A stretch of DNA of 36,645 bases. It comes from Nitrospirota bacterium. Its GTDB lineage: Bacteria; Nitrospirota; Thermodesulfovibrionia; Thermodesulfovibrionales; Magnetobacteriaceae. The stretch covers positions 1 to 36,645 of the forward strand of contig JADFYO010000035.1 of NCBI GenBank assembly GCA_015233015.1. Reading direction: 5' to 3'. The translations under genes were made by a program, and so were the position numbers. The number at the start of each line of letters is the position of its first letter. Position 1 is the first letter of the stretch. The notes under the pieces were generated by a model. That model saw only the letters and a program-made list of their open reading frames with translations. It made no database searches and was not told the origin of the DNA. Of the stretch, positions 23,675 through 32,260 are shown in pieces.

Positions 23675-24373
23675 ATGGAAAAAGAAGCGAACATGCTGAT
23701 TGGTGTTTTAAAGCATAGTCCTGTGTTTTCGAATTTATCCGAGGATGAGCTGCTCCATGTCATCAGCAGGGTACATGTCCGGGAGTATGATAAAAACGCT
23801 AAGTTTATGCACGAGGGCGATTCCAATAGTTTCATGTATCTGATTATATATGGACGGGTTAAAATCAGCCTTGTTAACGCTGAAGGCAAAGAAATGATTA
23901 TAGCAATCCGGCAAAGCGGAGACTATTTCGGGGAGATGTCATTGATTGACGGCAAGACCAACAGCGCCTCTGTATGTGCTATGGAAAAGACCATGATTGC
24001 CGTTATTTTTAAAGAAGATTTCTGCCACTTGCTCAATACCCAGCCCAAACTCCTGCTTGGCATGATGCGGGAGCTGTGTTTTCGCTTGCGTGAGGCCAAT
24101 GAAATAATTGAGAGGCTGTCCTACAACAAGGCCCCGCAGAAGCTGAGTTTATTGTTCAGGAACTATATCAACCGCTACGGGAGAAAAGACAACGATTCTA
24201 TTGTCTTAACCATTAAACTGACCCATCAGGAAATCGCCGATATGAGCGGGCTGGTGCGTGAAACAGTTACCGCTACTGTCAATCAGTGGAAAAACGACGG
24301 GTATCTTACCACTAACGCTGACGGCCTTTTTTGTTTTTCGGCATCTTTTCTGGAGAACTTTCCAATTTTGTAA
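23675..24373 (+). CDS. Crp/Fnr-family transcriptional regulator
   Basis: 232 residues. Cyclic-nucleotide-binding-type beta roll at about 14-125 (HSPVFSNLSEDELLHVI, IYGRVKISLVNAEGKEMII, SGDYFGEMSLIDGKTNSASV), a long dimerisation helix near 130-150, and a C-terminal winged helix with LTHQEIADMSGLVRETVTAT (about 179-198). The phosphate-binding cassette differs from true cAMP receptors, and there is no N-terminal cysteine cluster for an Fe-S centre as in FNR; the ligand is unknown. The recognition helix sequence VRETVTATVNQW is of the usual type. Its stop codon lies inside a palindrome, and the protease gene follows 105 bases on, making that region its likely target. Confidence 0.9.
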   Translation: MEKEANMLIGVLKHSPVFSNLSEDELLHVISRVHVREYDKNAKFMHEGDSNSFMYLIIYGRVKISLVNAEGKEMIIAIRQSGDYFGEMSLIDGKTNSASVCAMEKTMIAVIFKEDFCHLLNTQPKLLLGMMRELCFRLREANEIIERLSYNKAPQKLSLLFRNYINRYGRKDNDSIVLTIKLTHQEIADMSGLVRETVTATVNQWKNDGYLTTNADGLFCFSASFLENFPIL

Positions 24374-24410
24374 TCCGGATTACATAGTGTATGTAATTCA
24401 AACTACATAC
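24370..24410 (+). promoter_or_regulatory. Cluster of three overlapping palindromes before the protease gene
   Basis: GTAATCCGGATTAC (24370-24383) is a perfect palindrome covering the stop of the Crp/Fnr gene. ATTACATA-GTG-TATGTAAT (24379-24397) overlaps it. GTATGTA-N8-TACATAC (24389-24410) overlaps that. All arms are exact. Mutually exclusive hairpins or a multi-site operator are possible; the nearest regulator is the Crp/Fnr protein just upstream. Confidence 0.6.
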
Positions 24411-24478
24411 TCACGGTCAATCCGTCTGTTATCCTAAAATCAAGGATGTAGAAAAATATCAAATTTGGAGGAATGAAT

Positions 24479-27400
24479 ATGAAAAGGACAATAATGGCAG
24501 CAGGGTTAGTGGTTGCATTGATTTATGCGTTAGCAGGGATAGTCTTTGCCGGTGAGAGCCTGAAATCTGTACAGTTAAATTCAGCTATCGAGGCTGCCGG
24601 GGCGAAATGGCAGGCAAGTGAGACGCCTTTTTCGGCTTTGACATCAGAACAGAGGAAAAACCGCTTAGGACTTATCGAAGCGGATTATGGCGACACATCG
24701 AGAATTGCTTACGCCCCACTACCTCAGGGGGCAACCCTGCCGTCAAGCCTTGACTGGAGAAACAACAATGGTAATTGGGTTACTTCTGTGAAAGATCAGG
24801 GAAACTGCGGCTCTTGCTGGGCATTTGCCACGACGGCGGCCTTAGAATCCTATACATTGATAAAAAAGAACACCCCTGGCGTGGACTTGGATTTATCTGA
24901 ACAGGTGCTGCTGTCATGCGGCGGCGCGGGCAGCTGTGCCGGTGGTTATGTTACCTATGCCTCAGACTTTTTACGCAACTATGGCGAACCGGTGGAGTCT
25001 TGCTACGCATACACGGGAACAAATGGTTCATGCTCCAGTGCATGCGGAAGCCGCACATCGGCCGCTGACACCATAAGCTCGTGGAAGCTGGTTTCAACTT
25101 CTTCTACCACTTCCGATATGTTAAGAAACGCCCTCAACACATATGGCCCATTAGTTGTTACGATGTCTGTTTACGATGATTTCTTTTACTATAACGGCGG
25201 AATATATAGCCACGTTTACGGCGCTTATGAAGGCGGCCATGCGGTATTACTCGTGGGTTACAATGACGCACAGCAATATTTTATAGTAAAAAACTCATGG
25301 AGTTCATACTTTGGTGAAAACGGTTACTTCAGAATAGCGTACTCTCAGGTTGGTGGCGCAGTATCCTTCGGCGCTACCACAATAGCGTACCCGCAGCCAT
25401 CGCCCACGCCCACACCGGCGCCTATGGCGGTAACTCCGACGTCATTAACCGTAGGGTCAGGCAAATCGGGCACCGTCACAGTATCAGGCGGGCAGACCCC
25501 ATACACAGCCAGCTCCGCAAGCACTCAAATTGCAACCGCATCGGTAAGCGGCACGACTGTTACCATAACCGGCGTTGCTACCGGTTCCACGACTATCACA
25601 GTAAAAGACAACGCAGGCAGCAGCAAGACCGTATCGGCAGTCGTAACAGCCCCATTAGTGGTAAGCCCAACCAGCGTTAATGTTACAACCGGCAAGACGG
25701 CAACATCGGCTGTCAGCGGCGGCACTGCCCCCTATAAGGTATCCTCTTCAAGCGCGACTGTGGCAACGGCGGCCATAAGCGGCAGCACCGTTACCATAAC
25801 CGGAGTTGCCAGCGGCACATCCACTATAACCGTCACGGACAATAACAGTGTAACCGCAACAATCAGTACAACCGTAACAGCCCCATTAGCGGTAAGCCCA
25901 ACCAGCCTTACCGTTGCGGCTGGTAAGACGGCAACCGCGGCAATAAGCGGCGGCACGGCGGCCTATTCGGCATCGTCATCAAACGCGGGCGTTGCAACGG
26001 TATCGGTAAGCGGCAGCAGCGTTTCTATAACCGGTGTAGCCAGCGGCACATCCACTATAACCGTTACCGACAATAATAAGACAACGACAACAGTAAGCGT
26101 TACAGTGACAGCCCCGGTAGTAGTAAGCCCAACCAGCATCGGCGTTGTAACCGGCAAGACGGCAACCGCGGCAATAAGCGGCGGCACGGCGGCCTATTCG
26201 GCGTCGTCATCGAGCAATAGTATTGCAAGCGTCTCGGTAAGCGGCAGCACAGTTACAATAACCGGAGTTGCCAACGGCTCGGCCACTATAACCATTACTG
26301 ACAAAAACGGCCTGACCGCGGCAGTTGGCGTTACCGTAACAGCCCCATTAGCGGTAAGCCGAACCAGCATTCTCGTTGTAACCGGTAGTTCGACATCGGC
26401 AACTATAAGCGGCGGCACTGCCCCCTATTCGGCATCGTCATCGAGCAATAGTGTTGCAACGGCATCGGTAAGCGGCAGCTCTGTTACTATCGCCGGTGTT
26501 AGCAGCGGCACATCCACTGTTACCGTTAAAGATAAGAACGGCCTGACCGTATCGGTAAGCGTTACCGTAACAACCCCGGTATCAGTCAACCCGACCAGCC
26601 TTAGTGTCGTAACCGGCAAGACGGCAACGGCGGCAATAAGCGGCGGCACGTTGGCCTATTCGGTATCGTCATCAAACGCGGGCGTTGCAACGGTCTCGGT
26701 AAGCGGCAGCACCGTTACAATAACCGGCGTTGCAAGCGGCACGGCGACTATAACCGTTACCGACAAAAACGGCCTGACCGCGGCAGTAAGCGTAACCGTA
26801 ACAGCGCCATTAGCAATCAGTCCAACCAGCGTTACCGTTGCAGCCGGCACGACGGGGTCGGCAGCCATAAGCGGCGGTGCCTCGCCATATAAAATATCAG
26901 CCATCTCTTCACAAGCAGCATCGGCAAGCATCAGCGGCAGCACCCTGACTATCATTGGCTACTCCGCCGGTACAGCCTCTATAACCGTTGCCGACAAGAA
27001 CAATAACACTGCTGTTGTGAATGCCACTGTAACTGCCCCATTATCAGTTAGCCCGATGAGTATCAGACTTCCTGCGGGCACTTCAACCACCGCGACTATC
27101 AGCGGCGGGTTACCGGCCTATACGGCAACGTCTGGAAATACAAAGACAGCAACCGTAAGCCTCAGCGGCAGCACAGTTACCGTAACCGGCGTTGCTACTG
27201 GAACAGTATCTATTACTATCCTGGACAAGAACAACGGGATAGCGTCTATCGGCGTAACCGTAACAGCCCCGTTAGCGGTTGACCAGAGCAGCCTCAGCGT
27301 AGTAACTGGCAAGTCGGCAACTGTAAACGTCAGCGGAGGTACTGCCCCATATTCAGTGTCGTCTTCAAACACGAAGACAGCAACGGCAAGCATCACTAAC

Positions 27401-27958
27401 GGTATTGTTACCGTAACCGGCGTTTCCGCAGGCACGGCTACTATTACCGTTACCGACAAGAACAATACAACGGTATCTGTCAGCGTTACTATAAATACCC
27501 CTGTAGTGGTAAGCCAAAGCACCATCAGCGTCATTGCCGGCAAGACGGCCTCTGTGTCTATCAGCGGTGGCACTGCCCCATATGCAGTATCGACAAGTCT
27601 GAAATTAGCGACGCTTAGCATCAGCGGCGGCACTCTTACAATAACCGGAGTTACCACAGGTATCACCACTATTATCGTGACCGACAAGAACAACACTCAG
27701 GCTGCTATCACCGTTAGTGTAACTCCCCCATTGGCAGTCAGCCAAAGCAGTGTCAGCGTCATTGCCGGTAAATCGGCATCTGTGAACGTCAGCGGAGGTA
27801 CAGTACCTTATGTGGCAGCGTCTGCAAACACGAAAATAGCGACGGTAAGCATAGCCAACGGCGCAGCTACGCTAACCGGAGTTGCCAAAGGTTCTACTAC
27901 AATTACCGTTACCGACAAGAACAATACTCAGTTAACTGTTGGTGTGACCGTTCAATAA
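24479..27958 (+). CDS. Secreted papain-like (C1A) cysteine protease with 11 Ig-like repeats
   Basis: About 1159 residues. ATG 24479 is preferred to ATG 24473 because GGAGG is 7 bases before it. A signal peptide (MKRTIMAAGLVVALIYALAG) ends near VFA. A short propeptide follows (SALTSEQRKNRLGLIEADYG), then a C1A catalytic domain (about 88-305) with WRNNNG, the oxyanion Gln in VKDQGNCGSCWAF with nucleophile Cys113, His254 in GGHAVLLVGY and Asn272 in VKNSWSSYFGENG. After a Pro/Thr linker (PSPTPTPAP) come eleven repeats of about 77 residues resembling bacterial Ig-like domains. Ends in QLTVGVTVQ, with no LPXTG or beta-barrel anchor, so it may be released or held by other factors. Likely a cell-surface or extracellular protease. 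Upstream palindromes suggest control by the neighbouring Crp/Fnr protein. Confidence 0.9.
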   Translation: MKRTIMAAGLVVALIYALAGIVFAGESLKSVQLNSAIEAAGAKWQASETPFSALTSEQRKNRLGLIEADYGDTSRIAYAPLPQGATLPSSLDWRNNNGNWVTSVKDQGNCGSCWAFATTAALESYTLIKKNTPGVDLDLSEQVLLSCGGAGSCAGGYVTYASDFLRNYGEPVESCYAYTGTNGSCSSACGSRTSAADTISSWKLVSTSSTTSDMLRNALNTYGPLVVTMSVYDDFFYYNGGIYSHVYGAYEGGHAVLLVGYNDAQQYFIVKNSWSSYFGENGYFRIAYSQVGGAVSFGATTIAYPQPSPTPTPAPMAVTPTSLTVGSGKSGTVTVSGGQTPYTASSASTQIATASVSGTTVTITGVATGSTTITVKDNAGSSKTVSAVVTAPLVVSPTSVNVTTGKTATSAVSGGTAPYKVSSSSATVATAAISGSTVTITGVASGTSTITVTDNNSVTATISTTVTAPLAVSPTSLTVAAGKTATAAISGGTAAYSASSSNAGVATVSVSGSSVSITGVASGTSTITVTDNNKTTTTVSVTVTAPVVVSPTSIGVVTGKTATAAISGGTAAYSASSSSNSIASVSVSGSTVTITGVANGSATITITDKNGLTAAVGVTVTAPLAVSRTSILVVTGSSTSATISGGTAPYSASSSSNSVATASVSGSSVTIAGVSSGTSTVTVKDKNGLTVSVSVTVTTPVSVNPTSLSVVTGKTATAAISGGTLAYSVSSSNAGVATVSVSGSTVTITGVASGTATITVTDKNGLTAAVSVTVTAPLAISPTSVTVAAGTTGSAAISGGASPYKISAISSQAASASISGSTLTIIGYSAGTASITVADKNNNTAVVNATVTAPLSVSPMSIRLPAGTSTTATISGGLPAYTATSGNTKTATVSLSGSTVTVTGVATGTVSITILDKNNGIASIGVTVTAPLAVDQSSLSVVTGKSATVNVSGGTAPYSVSSSNTKTATASITNGIVTVTGVSAGTATITVTDKNNTTVSVSVTINTPVVVSQSTISVIAGKTASVSISGGTAPYAVSTSLKLATLSISGGTLTITGVTTGITTIIVTDKNNTQAAITVSVTPPLAVSQSSVSVIAGKSASVNVSGGTVPYVAASANTKIATVSIANGAATLTGVAKGSTTITVTDKNNTQLTVGVTVQ
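25427..27955 (+). repeat. Eleven tandem ~231-bp repeats (Ig-like domains)
   Basis: Units begin with variants of AVSPTSLTV (AVTPTSLTV, VVSPTSVNV, AVSPTSLTV, VVSPTSIGV, AVSRTSILV, SVNPTSLSV, AISPTSVTV, SVSPMSIRL, AVDQSSLSV, VVSQSTISV, AVSQSSVSV) and contain SGGTAPY, VSGSTVTITGVA and TITVTDKN segments. DNA similarity is high among units 2 to 6 and falls towards the end, where the lead motif changes from SPTS to SQSS. In-frame expansion by recombination is likely. Confidence 0.9.
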
Positions 27959-27988
27959 GGGTTGATTAAGAACGCGTACATGTAAAAC

Positions 27989-28028
27989 TAAGGCGGTGCT
28001 GCCGGAAGCGGGCGGCACCGCCTTTTTA
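27989..28028 (+). terminator. Rho-independent terminator of the protease gene
   Basis: AAGGCGGTG and CACCGCCTT form the outer stem, with further G-C pairs (CTGCC/GGGCGG) inside and a TTTTT run at the 3' side. It lies about 32 bases after the stop codon. A flanking ACTAA/TTAGT extends the stem, so it may work in both directions. Confidence 0.88.
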
Positions 28029-28263
28029 GTTGAGGTAAGGCCAGATGCCATAGTTACATTTGGTAGTGCCTCAGTTTGATTTTTTTTGCCCCTTAGGTAA
28101 CAGGAGTTACCCCGAGAAAAGGCAGTAAAAGCAGATAAGCGAAATAAAAACAAGGGAAAAAAGGAATAGAGAAGTGGCGGGGCAGAAAATTAGGCAAAAA
28201 AATGGGGGCAGTCCGTTTATATTTCTCTTGACTTTGTTTATAAGATCCGACATAATTCAGTTA
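28029..28263 (+). promoter_or_regulatory. R-M upstream region: promoter and GGTAAC inverted repeat
   Basis: TTGACT (28228-28233) and CATAAT (28251-28256) are 17 bases apart. The -10 box ends 7 bases before ATG 28264, and no ribosome site is seen, so the mRNA may be leaderless. Further upstream GGTAAC-AGGA-GTTACC (28096-28111) is a possible operator. A long purine-rich stretch lies between them. No gene is seen in this interval. Confidence 0.55.
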
Positions 28264-29256
28264 ATGCAGTACAGAATTCAAGAAAAAGTGCTTAGCTCTT
28301 TAGAGTTATGTGCTGGCGGTGGCGGACAAGCACTTGGGATAGAGTTTGCCGGGTTTGAACATAAAGGGCTTGTGGAGATTGACCAGCATTGTTGTAATAC
28401 TCTTAGGTTAAATCGCCCGCATTGGCAAGTTTATGAACAAGACATTGAAACTTTTGACGGATCGCCGTTTGAAGAAATAGATCTTCTTGCTGGCGGTTTG
28501 CCTTGCCCACCATTCTCTAAAGCAGGTAAACAGCTTGGCAAAGCCGACGAACGCAATTTATTTCCGGCTGCTATCCGCCTGATTGAGCAAATCCGCCCAC
28601 GTGCTGTTATGATTGAAAACGTGCGAGGTATTCTTGATGCGATCTTTGAGGACTACAGGCAGTATGTTTCCGGCCAGATTGCCAGACTTGGTTATAAAAC
28701 AGATTGGCGGCTTTTGAACGCCTCAGATTATGGTGTTCCACAGCTCCGCCCCCGTGTTGTTTTCGTTGCTATTCTTGAAAAATATGCGCCTGCTTTCGAG
28801 TGGCCAACACCTCATAAGCAAAGACCATTGACTGTTGGAGAAACCCTTTTTGATCTTATGGCTTCACGTTACTGGCGTGGCGCGTTGTCGTGGCGCGAGC
28901 AAGCTAACGAAATAGCACCAACCATTGTTGGCGGATCAAAGAAACACGGTGGCCCCGATCTTGGGCCTACACGTGCCCGGAAGGCTTGGGCAGCATTGAA
29001 CGTTGATGGCATCGGCATTGCCGATGAGCCTCCAGACTTTAATTTTGTGGGAATACCACGCCTTACTGTGCCTATGGTTGCGCGATTACAGGGATTTCCC
29101 GATGACTGGTTTTTCACAGGTAAAAAAACGCAGGCTTACCGGCAAGTGGGAAATGCCTTTCCCCCGCCCGTTGCTTGTGCCGTAGCCACTCAGATTTATG
29201 CTTGTTTAACAGCCCGGCGAATTTTCTCTATAACTAAGCAACAAAGCTGGGCATAA
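28264..29256 (+). CDS. DNA (cytosine-5-)-methyltransferase of an R-M system
   Basis: About 330 residues from ATG 28264. C5-methyltransferase motifs occur in order: motif I SLELCAGGGGQALGIEFAG (SAM binding), motif IV LAGGLPCPPFSKAG with the catalytic Cys, motif VI MIENVRG, motif VIII QLRPRVVFVAI, a target-recognition region with IAPTIVGGSKKHGGPDLGP, motif IX RLTVPMVARLQGFPDDW and motif X QVGNAFPPPVA. All are intact. An ORF extension upstream to 28174 is judged unlikely because it would cross the promoter. It protects host DNA from the partner nuclease; the recognition site is not readable by eye. Its TAA shares a base with the ATG of the HNH gene. Confidence 0.93.
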   Translation: MQYRIQEKVLSSLELCAGGGGQALGIEFAGFEHKGLVEIDQHCCNTLRLNRPHWQVYEQDIETFDGSPFEEIDLLAGGLPCPPFSKAGKQLGKADERNLFPAAIRLIEQIRPRAVMIENVRGILDAIFEDYRQYVSGQIARLGYKTDWRLLNASDYGVPQLRPRVVFVAILEKYAPAFEWPTPHKQRPLTVGETLFDLMASRYWRGALSWREQANEIAPTIVGGSKKHGGPDLGPTRARKAWAALNVDGIGIADEPPDFNFVGIPRLTVPMVARLQGFPDDWFFTGKKTQAYRQVGNAFPPPVACAVATQIYACLTARRIFSITKQQSWA

Positions 29257-29828
29257 TGGCAAGAATAGGATCAAAGGAAAAAATACGGCAGTTTCTTCTT
29301 GCCAATGTTGGCCGCGTTATCGAATCCCATGAATTACAAGAAGCCTCAGGTGGCGCGGGGCAATATGGCCGCAGATTACGAGAACTGCGAGATCAGGAAG
29401 GCTGGCCGATTCTTTCTCACCACGACAACGCCGACTTAAAACCGGGGCAATATTTATTAAGGGAAAAGCCACCAGAGACGGCTATCGTTGTATTTTCACC
29501 CGTTATTTCTGCCCGGCTACGTGCTATGGTTCTTGACCGCAACGGTTTCACCTGCCAGATGTGCGGCCTTACACCCGGCGACATTGATCCCTTTACTGGC
29601 CGCAAAGCACGGCTTCATATCGGCCATATTGTTGATCGTAGTCATGGCGGAAAAGATGAATTATCAAACTTGCGCGCTCTATGCTCTACCTGCAATCAAG
29701 GTGCAAAGAATATTACTACAGAAAAGCCAAGCACGATATGGTTGCTAACACAGATCAGGCGTGCAGGGATTGACGAGCAACGATCTGTTTATGATTGGCT
29801 GCGTCAGAAATTTGATGTTAGAGATTGA
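29256..29828 (+). CDS. HNH endonuclease, probable restriction enzyme
   Basis: 190 residues. N-terminal winged-helix-like part (SHELQEASGGAGQYGRRLREL). A zinc-bearing HNH fold follows: CQMCG near 101-105, LHIGHIVDRSHGGKDELSNL (about 124-143, with the first His and the catalytic region) and LRALCSTCNQGAKN, the second zinc pair followed by Asn. The order Cys-x2-Cys, H-x-x-H, N, Cys-x2-Cys is typical of HNH restriction nucleases. It starts with a 1-base overlap (TAATG) on the methyltransferase stop, so the nuclease is made by coupled translation after its protecting enzyme. Complete, with no lesion seen. Confidence 0.88.
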   Translation: MARIGSKEKIRQFLLANVGRVIESHELQEASGGAGQYGRRLRELRDQEGWPILSHHDNADLKPGQYLLREKPPETAIVVFSPVISARLRAMVLDRNGFTCQMCGLTPGDIDPFTGRKARLHIGHIVDRSHGGKDELSNLRALCSTCNQGAKNITTEKPSTIWLLTQIRRAGIDEQRSVYDWLRQKFDVRD

Positions 29829-30238
29829 CCGATAAAATCTCCATAGACCGCCGCAGTGCCAACATGCGTGCCATACGGAGCAAGGGCACAAAGCCTGAAA
29901 TGACTGTGCGCTGCTTAGCTCATCGAATGGGTTATCGTTTCCGGCTTCACCGCAAAGATCTTCCCGGCAAACCAGATATGGTCTTTCCAAGCCGCCACGC
30001 TGTTATTTTCATACACGGCTGTTTTTGGCATCTTCACCCTGACCCGAAATGCAAAGACGCACACACTCCCAAATCAAAAACCGGTTATTGGCAGCCCAAG
30101 CTTGTGCGCAATCAGGTACGTGATGCAGAGCATGAAGCAACTTTGAAAGTCCAAGGGTGGCGTGTACTGATATTATGGGAATGTCAAATTAAAGACAATG
30201 AGGAATTAAAACAACGTCTTTTGGCTTTTCTCGGATGA
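29825..30238 (+). CDS. vsr: Very short patch repair endonuclease (Vsr)
   Basis: 137 residues from TTG 29825, whose last bases overlap the HNH gene's TGA. Vsr nicks 5' of the T in T-G mismatches that arise when 5-methylcytosine deaminates, starting short-patch repair. The family is plain: SANMRAIRSKGTKPE at the N-terminus, LPGKPDMVFPSRHAVIFIHG with the catalytic Asp, CFWHLHPDPKC with zinc ligands, and NQVRDAEHEATLKVQGWRVL near the end. Its presence behind a C5-methyltransferase is the classical partnership. The coupling order is methyltransferase, nuclease, repair enzyme. Confidence 0.95.
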   Translation: MTDKISIDRRSANMRAIRSKGTKPEMTVRCLAHRMGYRFRLHRKDLPGKPDMVFPSRHAVIFIHGCFWHLHPDPKCKDAHTPKSKTGYWQPKLVRNQVRDAEHEATLKVQGWRVLILWECQIKDNEELKQRLLAFLG

Positions 30239-30368
30239 CTTCTGCTAAACAATTTAAACTGAGACTCTACCTAACATTTTGATATATTGAGATAGGATTA
30301 TACTCTGTGTTAGAATAACAGGTGTAACCTGATAGTAATTCTTATTCATAACAGGAGGCTCAAAGAAG

Positions 30369-31364
30369 ATGGCAGATAAGGACATTTTACTTATCAATGA
30401 GAAGGTTAAAAGGGAGAGCGCTTTTATTAGCCTGCTCATGTCGGAACTTGAGAAAATAATTGTTGGACAAAGGTATCTGCTTGAAAGGCTGCTTGTGGGG
30501 ATTTTGGCAAACGGTCATGTGCTGCTTGAGGGTGTGCCTGGACTAGCTAAGACCACCGCCGTTAAGGCCCTCGCTCAGGCTATTAAGACCGATTTCAGGC
30601 GTATCCAGTTTACCCCCGACCTCCTGCCCGCAGACATCATCGGCACTCAAATCTATAACCCCAGAGACGGGACTTTTTCAACTAAGAAAGGGCCGGTGTT
30701 TGCTAACATCGTCCTCGCCGACGAAATCAACCGCGCCCCGGCTAAGGTTCAAAGCGCCCTGCTTGAGGCAATGCAGGAACGCCAGGTTACCATCGGCGAA
30801 CATACATATAAACTCAATGAGCCGTTCTTAGTGCTCGCAACCCAAAATCCTATCGAGCAGGAAGGCACATATCCCCTCCCTGAGGCCCAAACCGACAGGT
30901 TCATGCTCAAGGTGAAACTCACCTACCCCAACAAGGATGAGGAACGCCTCATTCTCAAACGCATGGCCTTTACCTCTAAGGAGGTCAAGGCCTCTGCCGT
31001 CATAATCCCAAGCGACATTATGAACGCGCGTATGGTTGTAGATGAGGTCTATATGGATGAAAAGATAGAAAAATATATCGTCGATATCGTCTTTGCCACA
31101 AGACAGCCGCAGGACTATAAACTTGACGAGCTGTCGGGGTTAATCCAGTACGGGGCATCGCCGCGCGCTACAATTTATCTCGCCCTTGCCGCTAAGGCAT
31201 ACGCATTTATCCAGGGAAGGGGTTTCGTTACGCCGCAGGATGTTAAATCCATCGGCCCGGACATCCTGAGACACCGTGTCATCGTCAGCTACGAGGCCGA
31301 GGCCGAGGACAAGACCTCCGATGACATCGTGCGCCGCATCCTCGAAGAAGTGGAAGTCCCGTAA
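30369..31364 (+). CDS. moxR: MoxR-family AAA+ ATPase
   Basis: 331 residues. Walker A GVPGLAKT (55-62), Walker B IVLADEINRAP (Asp118-Glu119), sensor 1 VLATQNPIEQEGTYPLPEAQ and the arginine-finger region DRFMLKV are all present, and the C-terminal helical lid holds SGLIQYGASPRATIYLALAAKA. MoxR ATPases act as chaperones for VWA-domain partners and are usually the first gene of a cluster with DUF58 and Bat genes, as here. GGAGG stands about 11 bases before ATG. A TATACT box at 30299-30304 is a possible -10 element but lacks a good -35. Confidence 0.93.
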   Translation: MADKDILLINEKVKRESAFISLLMSELEKIIVGQRYLLERLLVGILANGHVLLEGVPGLAKTTAVKALAQAIKTDFRRIQFTPDLLPADIIGTQIYNPRDGTFSTKKGPVFANIVLADEINRAPAKVQSALLEAMQERQVTIGEHTYKLNEPFLVLATQNPIEQEGTYPLPEAQTDRFMLKVKLTYPNKDEERLILKRMAFTSKEVKASAVIIPSDIMNARMVVDEVYMDEKIEKYIVDIVFATRQPQDYKLDELSGLIQYGASPRATIYLALAAKAYAFIQGRGFVTPQDVKSIGPDILRHRVIVSYEAEAEDKTSDDIVRRILEEVEVP

Positions 31365-31374
31365 CCATATCGCC

Positions 31375-32256
31375 ATGCTTCCTATCGATGTAATTAAGAA
31401 CATCCGAAGGGTGGAGATAAAGACACGCCGCATGGCCGCCGATTTCTTTACCGGCCACTACCGGAGCGTGTTCAAAGGCCGCGGCATGGAGTTTGACGAG
31501 GTGCGCCAATACACACCCGGCGACGATATTCGCTCCATCGACTGGAACGTTACGGCCAGAATGGGCGAGCCGTTCATTAAGAAATTCGTCGAAGAGCGTG
31601 AACTCACAATAATATTTCTCCTTGATCTTTCGCAGTCATGTGTTTTTGCCACTACTAAGAGGCTGAAGCGGGATTTGGCCGCTGAACTCAGCTCCGTACT
31701 TGCCCTCTCTGCCATCAGAAACAACGACAAGGTGGGTTTCATCGCCTTCACAGATAAGATAGAGAAATTCATCCCACCGGCCAAGGGCCTGAAGCATGTC
31801 TTGCGGGTTGTAAGAGAATCCCTATATCTTAAGCCGCAGGGTAGGGGGACTGACATAGCGTCAGCCCTCGAATACCTGAATAAGGTAAGCAGCCGCAGGG
31901 CGGTTGTGTTTATTATCTCAGACTTCCACGCCGCGGAATATGCGAAGGCACTTTCGATTGCCAACAAAAGGCATGACGTTATAGCCGTAACGCTTACCGA
32001 CCCTGTGGAACGGGCACTGCCCAATGTGGGGATTATAACGCTTGAGGACGCCGAGACGGGGAACACTTATATCGTCGATACATCGAGCGCTGCCGTTAGA
32101 AACCAATACAAGGAAAAGGCCGCTCAGATGTTTGAAGAGCGTAGAAGGCTCTTTCTCAGAAGCGGCGTTGACCACATAGAGATTACCACTGATGTGCCTT
32201 ACCTTAAGACCTTGATAAGATTTTTCAGGATGAGAGAAAGGAGACTGAGTCGTTAA
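31375..32256 (+). CDS. DUF58 protein, VWA-like partner of MoxR
   Basis: About 293 residues from ATG 31375. Upstream in-frame starts would lie inside moxR and are rejected. The DUF58 hallmark is clear: GRGMEFDEVRQYTPGDDIRS and DWNVTARMGEPFIKKFVEER in the first third. A VWA-like domain follows with FLLDLSQSCVF (an incomplete MIDAS, with D-x-S-x-S) and VVFIISDFHAAEY. Such proteins partner with MoxR in envelope-linked processes; the substrate is unknown. The spacing from moxR is 10 bases and to the next gene 4, consistent with one operon. No clear ribosome site precedes the ATG, so translation probably depends on coupling. Confidence 0.88.
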   Translation: MLPIDVIKNIRRVEIKTRRMAADFFTGHYRSVFKGRGMEFDEVRQYTPGDDIRSIDWNVTARMGEPFIKKFVEERELTIIFLLDLSQSCVFATTKRLKRDLAAELSSVLALSAIRNNDKVGFIAFTDKIEKFIPPAKGLKHVLRVVRESLYLKPQGRGTDIASALEYLNKVSSRRAVVFIISDFHAAEYAKALSIANKRHDVIAVTLTDPVERALPNVGIITLEDAETGNTYIVDTSSAAVRNQYKEKAAQMFEERRRLFLRSGVDHIEITTDVPYLKTLIRFFRMRERRLSR

Positions 32257-32260
32257 TAAT

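Noticed and set aside
25525-27696. Series of antisense reading frames every ~231 bases
   Set aside because: They only mirror the Ig-like repeat units of the protease gene.
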